Shown here piece after piece: positions 60,128 to 64,000 of a stretch of 64,000 nt of DNA. Both the position numbers and the translations under genes were made by a program. Numbering within the stretch: position 1 is the first letter of the stretch; every line of letters begins with the position of its first letter. Source of the stretch: Caldilineaceae bacterium (GTDB lineage: Bacteria; Chloroflexota; Anaerolineae; Caldilineales; Caldilineaceae); assembly GCA_022842065.1 (NCBI GenBank), contig JALHQH010000017.1, forward strand, positions 86,182 to 150,181. The letters are read 5' to 3'. The notes under the pieces were generated by a model. The model saw only the letters and a list, made by a program, of their open reading frames with translations, was not told the origin of the DNA and ran no database searches.

Positions 60128-61006
60128 ATGAAACTCGTAACCTATAAACCGCGTGGGGCCAGTGCACAACTGGGTGCCATTGTCGATGGTAAGGTGATCA
60201 ACCTGGCCGAAGCATCGGGCGGCGCGCTCCCCAATGATATGCGCACTTTCCTGGCGCTGGGCGATGAAGGACTTAAACTGGCCAAAAAAGTTGCCACCAA
60301 AAAGGTCGCGGCCAGCCACGGTGTTGCCCTGGGTGATGTCAAACTCATGGCCCCGATTACCAACCCCAATAAGGTGGTGGCGATTGGGCTGAATTACCTG
60401 GATCACATCAAGGAGAGCAACGCCCAAGTGCCCAAATTGCCGATCATGTTTACCAAGTACACCACCTCCATCGTTGGCCCTGGTGACGAAGTGCGCTGGG
60501 ACCCGGAATTGACCGCCAAGGTCGACTGGGAAGTGGAGTTGGCGGTGGTGATCGGCAAAGCGGCCTATCGCGTCAGCGAAGCCGATGCGCTCAACTATGT
60601 GGCCGGCTACACCGCCTGTAACGATGTCAGCGCGCGCGACCTGCAAACTGAACGGGGCGACCAATGGATCCGCGGCAAATCGCTCGACACCTTCTGCCCG
60701 CTTGGACCCTGCATCGTCACCAAGGACGAGATCGCCGACCCGCACAACCTCAAGCTGAAGACGATTGTCAACGGCAAGACCATGCAGGATTCCAACACCA
60801 GCCAATTGCTCTTTAAGCTCCCTTACCTGATCCACTACCTGAGCCAAGCCTTCACCCTGCTGCCCGGCGACGTGATCATCACCGGCACGCCCCCCGGCGT
60901 CGGCATGGGCATGAAGCCCCCCGTCTTCCTCAAGGATGGCGATGTGATGACGGTTGAGGTGGAAGGCATTGGCGAGTTGACCAATCCGTGTGTGGAGATT
61001 AAGTAG
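60128..61006 (+). CDS. Fumarylacetoacetate hydrolase-family protein
   Basis: The 292-aa product has the FAH fold motifs: KVVAIGLNYLDHIKESN, VDWEVELAVVIGK (metal Glu), GYTACNDVSARDLQ, GKSLDTFCPLGPCIV and GDVIITGTPPGVGMG. Such enzymes cleave or hydrate acylpyruvates and 2,4-diketo sugar acids with Mg. The following epimerase and aldo/keto reductase suggest sugar-acid breakdown, but the substrate is not fixed by sequence. Ribosome-binding site GAGGAG. Confidence 0.93.
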   Translation: MKLVTYKPRGASAQLGAIVDGKVINLAEASGGALPNDMRTFLALGDEGLKLAKKVATKKVAASHGVALGDVKLMAPITNPNKVVAIGLNYLDHIKESNAQVPKLPIMFTKYTTSIVGPGDEVRWDPELTAKVDWEVELAVVIGKAAYRVSEADALNYVAGYTACNDVSARDLQTERGDQWIRGKSLDTFCPLGPCIVTKDEIADPHNLKLKTIVNGKTMQDSNTSQLLFKLPYLIHYLSQAFTLLPGDVIITGTPPGVGMGMKPPVFLKDGDVMTVEVEGIGELTNPCVEIK

Positions 61007-61014
61007 GGAGATTG

Positions 61015-61085
61015 GTAAATCGGTAAATCGGTACATCAGTAGGGATTATGACCGATTTACTGATATACCGATTTACTGATATACC
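61015..61085. repeat. Hairpin built from iterated AAATCGGT-type words
   Basis: GGTAAATCGGTAAATCGGTA faces ACCGATTTACTGATATACCG-type words. Same family as 13689-13775 and 33718-33850. Confidence 0.8.
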
Positions 61086-61103
61086 TTTCCAAAGGAAACG
61101 ACA

Positions 61104-62081
61104 ATGAGCAACGAAACCTTTATGATCACCGGCGCGATGGGCTGTATTGGGGCCTGGGCGATCCGTAATTTAGTGCAAGCGGGCGTGAAGGTGATTGCCA
61201 CTGATCTGGCCACCGAACCAATCCGCCCGCGCCAGGTAATGAGTGCCGAGGAAGTGGCGCAAGCCAAGTTTGTTAAGCTCGACGTGACCGATCTCAAAGC
61301 CGTGCGCAGCGTGGTGGAAGAAAATGGGATCACCCATATTGTCCACCTGGCCGGCTTACAAGTACCTTTCTGCCGGGCCAACCCGTCAGTGGGCGCGGCG
61401 GTGAATGTGGTCGGCACAGTCAATATCTTTGAAGCGGCCCGCTATGCTGGCATCAAGGGGCTGGCCTACGCCAGTTCGCTCGCTGTGCTTGGCCCCGCCG
61501 AGGATTACCCGGAAGGACCGGTCGAAGATGATGTGCCGCTGCTGCCGCGCACGCTCTATGGGGTCTACAAGGCCGCCAACGAAGGCACGGCGCGCATCTA
61601 CTGGCAGGATTGGCAGGTCGGCAGCATAGGGTTACGCCCCTACATCGTCTACGGCGTGGGTCGCGACCAGGGCATGACCAGCGATCTGGCCAAAGCGGTG
61701 CTCGCCACCGCCGCCGGTCGACCATACCATATTCGTTTTAACGGGCCGGTTGGGCTGCAACACGCCAATGATGTGGCGCAGATGTTTATCGGTTGTGCCC
61801 GCGCCCAATACCAAGGGGCCGCGGCCTGTAACCTCCGCAATGACATTGTCACCGTCGCCGATTATGTGGCGCTGCTCAAGGCCGCAGCGCCCGACGCGCA
61901 GATCACTGCTGCCGATAACAACCCGCTCCCCTTCCCCTGGGATCTGGATGATGGCGGGCTGCGCGAAATTCTCGGCACCATGCCGTGGACGCCCCTGCAG
62001 ACCGCAATCAAGCAGGACTTGGCGCAATTCCATCACTTGCTGGCCGAGGGGTTGATTGATTTGAAGCAACTAGAGAATTAG
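61104..62081 (+). CDS. NAD-dependent epimerase/dehydratase (extended SDR)
   Basis: The 325-aa product has the nucleotide-binding GAMGCIGAWAIRNL, VHLAGLQVPFCRANP, ASSLAVLG and the catalytic YGVYKAANE (YxxxK). AAAGGAAA precedes the start. Substrate probably a nucleotide sugar or sugar lactone; neighbours (FAH hydrolase, aldo/keto reductase) favour carbohydrate oxidation. Confidence 0.92.
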   Translation: MSNETFMITGAMGCIGAWAIRNLVQAGVKVIATDLATEPIRPRQVMSAEEVAQAKFVKLDVTDLKAVRSVVEENGITHIVHLAGLQVPFCRANPSVGAAVNVVGTVNIFEAARYAGIKGLAYASSLAVLGPAEDYPEGPVEDDVPLLPRTLYGVYKAANEGTARIYWQDWQVGSIGLRPYIVYGVGRDQGMTSDLAKAVLATAAGRPYHIRFNGPVGLQHANDVAQMFIGCARAQYQGAAACNLRNDIVTVADYVALLKAAAPDAQITAADNNPLPFPWDLDDGGLREILGTMPWTPLQTAIKQDLAQFHHLLAEGLIDLKQLEN

Positions 62082-62096
62082 CGGCAAGGAATTTCC

Positions 62097-62357
62097 ATGC
62101 CTGAAATTTGTCGGTTCTTTGGTATCATCATCACGCTTAATTACAATGACCACCCACCACCACACTTTCATGTTCGCTATAATCAACAGCGAGCAATCAT
62201 TGAGATTGAATCGCTACGATTGATCGAAGGCAGATTATCGCCGCGTGTGTTGGGGATGGTCATTGAGTGGGCCAGTCAACATCAGGCTGAATTACGGGCT
62301 AATTGGTACCTTGCTCGACAAACAGAACCGCTGAATAAGATTGCGCCTTTGGAGTAA
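62097..62357 (+). CDS. DUF4160 protein
   Basis: The 86-aa product has the family mark: MPEICRFFGIIITLNYNDH followed by PPPHFHVRY. It nearly always sits before a DUF2442 gene, as here (5-bp gap). The pair looks toxin-antitoxin-like but is not proven to be so. Confidence 0.9.
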   Translation: MPEICRFFGIIITLNYNDHPPPHFHVRYNQQRAIIEIESLRLIEGRLSPRVLGMVIEWASQHQAELRANWYLARQTEPLNKIAPLE

Positions 62358-62361
62358 AAAT

Positions 62362-62631
62362 ATGCTAAAGGATATTACGAAGGTCAAGCTGGTCGGTGAT
62401 TACAAGTTACAAATTACTTTTGAAGATGGCGTAGATGGCATTATCGATATTGCGGCTTTGATAAGCTTCAAAGGTATATTTGCGCCACTAGCGAATCCAG
62501 ATTATTTTGCCAAAGTCGCCGTCAATCCAGAGATCGGCACAATCTGTTGGCCTAATGATGCAGATCTCGACCCAGATGTATTATATAGTATGCTCACAGG
62601 TGAGCCTCTACCTACTGTTGAGTATGCTTAA
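62362..62631 (+). CDS. DUF2442 protein
   Basis: The 89-aa product (MLKDITKVKLVGDYKLQITF; FEDGVDGIIDIAALI; GTICWPNDADLDPDVLY) matches DUF2442. The ATG at 62362 is preferred over an in-frame start at 62341 overlapping the DUF4160 gene. Partner of the preceding gene. Confidence 0.9.
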   Translation: MLKDITKVKLVGDYKLQITFEDGVDGIIDIAALISFKGIFAPLANPDYFAKVAVNPEIGTICWPNDADLDPDVLYSMLTGEPLPTVEYA

Positions 62632-62651
62632 ATCATGAATAGGACTAAACC

Positions 62652-63611
62652 GTGACTGCACTAAAAGCCGTCCCCCTGGGCGGCAAAAATGCTTTACAAG
62701 TAACCAACTTTGGCTTGGGGACTGCCCCTGTTGGCAACCGTGAGACGGTACCCGATCGGGATGCCGAAGCCACTTTCCAACGGGCCTACGAGTTGGGCGT
62801 TCGCCTCTTTGACAGCGCGCCACTCTATGGTAGCGGCGAAGCTGAACTACGGCTGGGGCGTGCGCTCAAAGGCGTGAAGCGCGAGAGTTATGTGATCTGC
62901 ACCAAGATTGGCCGCGTGCTGAACGCCGATCGCAGCAGCTTTGTCTATGATTACTCCTATGATGGGGTGATGCGTAGCCTGGAAGGTAGCTTGCAGCGGC
63001 TGGGCACCGACTATGTTGATATCGTCCTCGTCCATGATCCCGACGCTGACAAGGTTGATCACGAGCAAGATGCGTTGAGGGGAGCCTTCCCCACCCTGCA
63101 AGATCTGCGCAGCCAGGGGATCATCAAAGCACTGGGCGCAGGCATGAATCAGTGGCAGATGGAGCAGCGTTTTGCCGAGCAGGCCGACCCGGATGTCTTC
63201 TTGCTGGCCGGGCGCTACACCTTGCTGGAGCAGACTTCGCTGGGCTTTCTCAAACTCTGTAAGGAGAAGGGAATCGGCATCTTCCTGGGCGGGGTCTACA
63301 ACAGTGGCATTCTCGCCACCGGCCCCAAGGCCGATGCAAAATATAACTATGCCAATGCCCCAGCACCGATCCTGGAAAAGGCGCGCAAGATTGAGGCAGT
63401 TTGCCAACGGTTTGGCGTGCCGCTCAATATCGCTGCGTTGCACTTTGCCCAGGCCCACCCCACGATCACATCGCTGGTCGTCGGTGCCGTCAAGCCGGCG
63501 GAGGTCGAAGCCAATGTGGCCGCCCTGGCGACCGAGATCCCGGTCGAAATGTGGCATGCGTTGCAGGCACAAGGGTTGATCGAGGCGAACGCGCCAGTGC
63601 CACAAGGTTAG
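62652..63611 (+). CDS. Aldo/keto reductase (aldose 1-dehydrogenase type)
   Basis: The 319-aa product has the AKR tetrad segments: RLFDSAPLYGSGEAELRLGRAL (Asp, Tyr), YVICTKIGRVL (Lys) and VDIVLVHDPD (His), and ends with the NADP-binding SLVVGAVKPAEVEANVAAL. It resembles D-threo-aldose/L-fucose dehydrogenases. GTG start at 62652; the ribosome-binding site is weak. With FAH hydrolase, epimerase and a sulfatase close by, a role in catabolism of a (sulfated) sugar is conceivable. Confidence 0.9.
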   Translation: MTALKAVPLGGKNALQVTNFGLGTAPVGNRETVPDRDAEATFQRAYELGVRLFDSAPLYGSGEAELRLGRALKGVKRESYVICTKIGRVLNADRSSFVYDYSYDGVMRSLEGSLQRLGTDYVDIVLVHDPDADKVDHEQDALRGAFPTLQDLRSQGIIKALGAGMNQWQMEQRFAEQADPDVFLLAGRYTLLEQTSLGFLKLCKEKGIGIFLGGVYNSGILATGPKADAKYNYANAPAPILEKARKIEAVCQRFGVPLNIAALHFAQAHPTITSLVVGAVKPAEVEANVAALATEIPVEMWHALQAQGLIEANAPVPQG

Positions 63612-63615
63612 TACC

Positions 63616-63735
63616 GCCCAGTGATAAATCACCGGGCTATTAAACAACGCCCGCTGAAGCGGGCTGATACGGCCGGACAAGCCCGCTTCAGCGGGCGTTG
63701 TTCACTAGCCGGTGGCTTTAGCCTCCGGCGGTCTC
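63616..63735. repeat. REPIN-like pair of inverted REP modules
   Basis: The left module (GTGATAAATCAC hairpin, AACAACGCCCGCTGAAGCGGGC) and the right one (GCCCGCTTCAGCGGGCGTTGTT, CCGGTGGCTTTAGCCTCCGG) stand head to head around GATACGGCCGGACA. Same family as 5966-6020. Confidence 0.8.
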
Positions 63736-63770
63736 AGCAGGTAAATTCATTCACCTAGCTCTACTCATCA

Positions 63771-64000
63771 TTAGCGTTGATATGGTTGAATCGTCTGCAA
63801 TTGTGCAATGACACGATAATGTTTCTGATTAAACGTTGCCAGTTGCAGTCCTGCACCCACTGCCGTATGCGCGATTAATGTATCGATCATGCCGATATTA
63901 TGGGATAATGAGTATCGAGCAAAATCCTGTAATGCACGCTGACAATCATCGCGCGTTGGCCAAAACAGTTTGCGTCCAACAAACAGCCGTTCAACTCGCT
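63771..64000 (-). CDS. PIN-domain (VapC-like) protein, partial
   Basis: The minus strand is open from the window edge to a stop at 63771, giving the last 76 residues: RVERLFVGRKLFWPTRDDCQ at the left, then HNIGMIDTLIAHTAVGAGLQLAT, FNQKHYRVI. This matches the C-terminal half of VapC-type PIN ribonucleases, with the conserved Asp in MIDTLIA and the TxN/H pattern. The N-terminal half and any antitoxin lie outside. Confidence 0.85.
   Translation of the reverse strand, partial: RVERLFVGRKLFWPTRDDCQRALQDFARYSLSHNIGMIDTLIAHTAVGAGLQLATFNQKHYRVIAQLQTIQPYQR

Noticed and set aside
1..64000. tRNA, rRNA, riboswitches and CRISPR arrays
   Set aside because: None could be recognised by eye; a covariance search would be needed to exclude small RNAs.

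Overview
The window is a 64 kb stretch of a bacterial chromosome, most likely from the phylum Chloroflexota (Anaerolineae/Caldilineae/Ardenticatenia-like). That placement is an inference from gene style: membrane FHA/kinase/phosphatase signalling, SUMF1-type repeats, EAD1-CHAT proteins, DUF433/DUF5615 pairs, a polyphosphate glucokinase, and very many hairpin-forming intergenic repeats. No rRNA, tRNA or CRISPR array was recognised.

Region by region. (1) 1-5510 is a redox/metal-type operon: two small membrane-anchored proteins, ApbE FMN transferase, a bis-haem ferric-reductase-like membrane protein, and an OmpR/histidine-kinase pair. Four helically phased GATTTA repeats stand in front of it. 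(2) 5529-19316 is mostly housekeeping or unlinked metabolism: ArfB ribosome rescue, RlmI-like methyltransferase, DinB-fold protein, a duplicated pair of 70-aa membrane proteins with duplicated promoters, a thiolase lacking its catalytic Cys, a cytochrome P450, CYTH protein, leucyl aminopeptidase, aminotransferase, DNA polymerase IV and polyphosphate glucokinase. (3) 20199-28578 is a conflict/signalling island: NB-ARC ATPase, TPR protein, a tiny secreted Cys peptide (minus strand), an AAA-ATPase with a winged helix, and a 1125-aa EAD1 + kinase-like + CHAT protease-like protein with a small overlapping partner. (4) 28794-34784 holds a PhyH-type oxygenase, an old-yellow-enzyme + DapA-like operon, a DUF1275 membrane protein and a LysR regulator.

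(5) 35444-46920 is an envelope and Ser/Thr-phosphorylation block: LysM + four DUF4399 domains, a protein with two almost identical SUMF1-like domains, an FHA + winged-helix regulator, a VWA-like/FHA membrane protein, a Ser/Thr kinase and a PP2C phosphatase. (6) 47377-54436 is the most interesting part. It has three tandem 50-aa precursor-like peptides (leader with FALEQLEERLEML, then an aromatic two- or four-Cys core), a PqqD/RRE-like + site-2-protease-like membrane peptidase, a membrane-anchored TlpA-like thiol oxidoreductase, a MacB-type ABC ATPase and permease, and a HlyD-type adaptor. All four promoters of this block carry the same three-repeat operator (CTATCAG-like, TTGAYAG-like, TTGATAGAAA, then RTTTG) at nearly constant spacing upstream of the -10 box. 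This fits one co-regulated locus that makes, matures and exports a disulfide-containing peptide; no classical RiPP-modifying enzyme is present.

(7) 54518-64000 contains an AAA/PD-(D/E)XK protein, a sulfatase, two or three toxin-antitoxin-type modules, and a run of sugar-acid-type enzymes (CocE hydrolase, FAH-family hydrolase, SDR epimerase, aldo/keto reductase). The window ends inside a PIN-domain gene.

Across the whole window the intergenic spaces carry several families of palindromic repeats: REP-like two-hairpin modules with covarying stems, a MITE-like element with terminal inverted repeats, hairpins whose arms iterate a short word, and palindromes with a common GTGTACTGCGCATC core.
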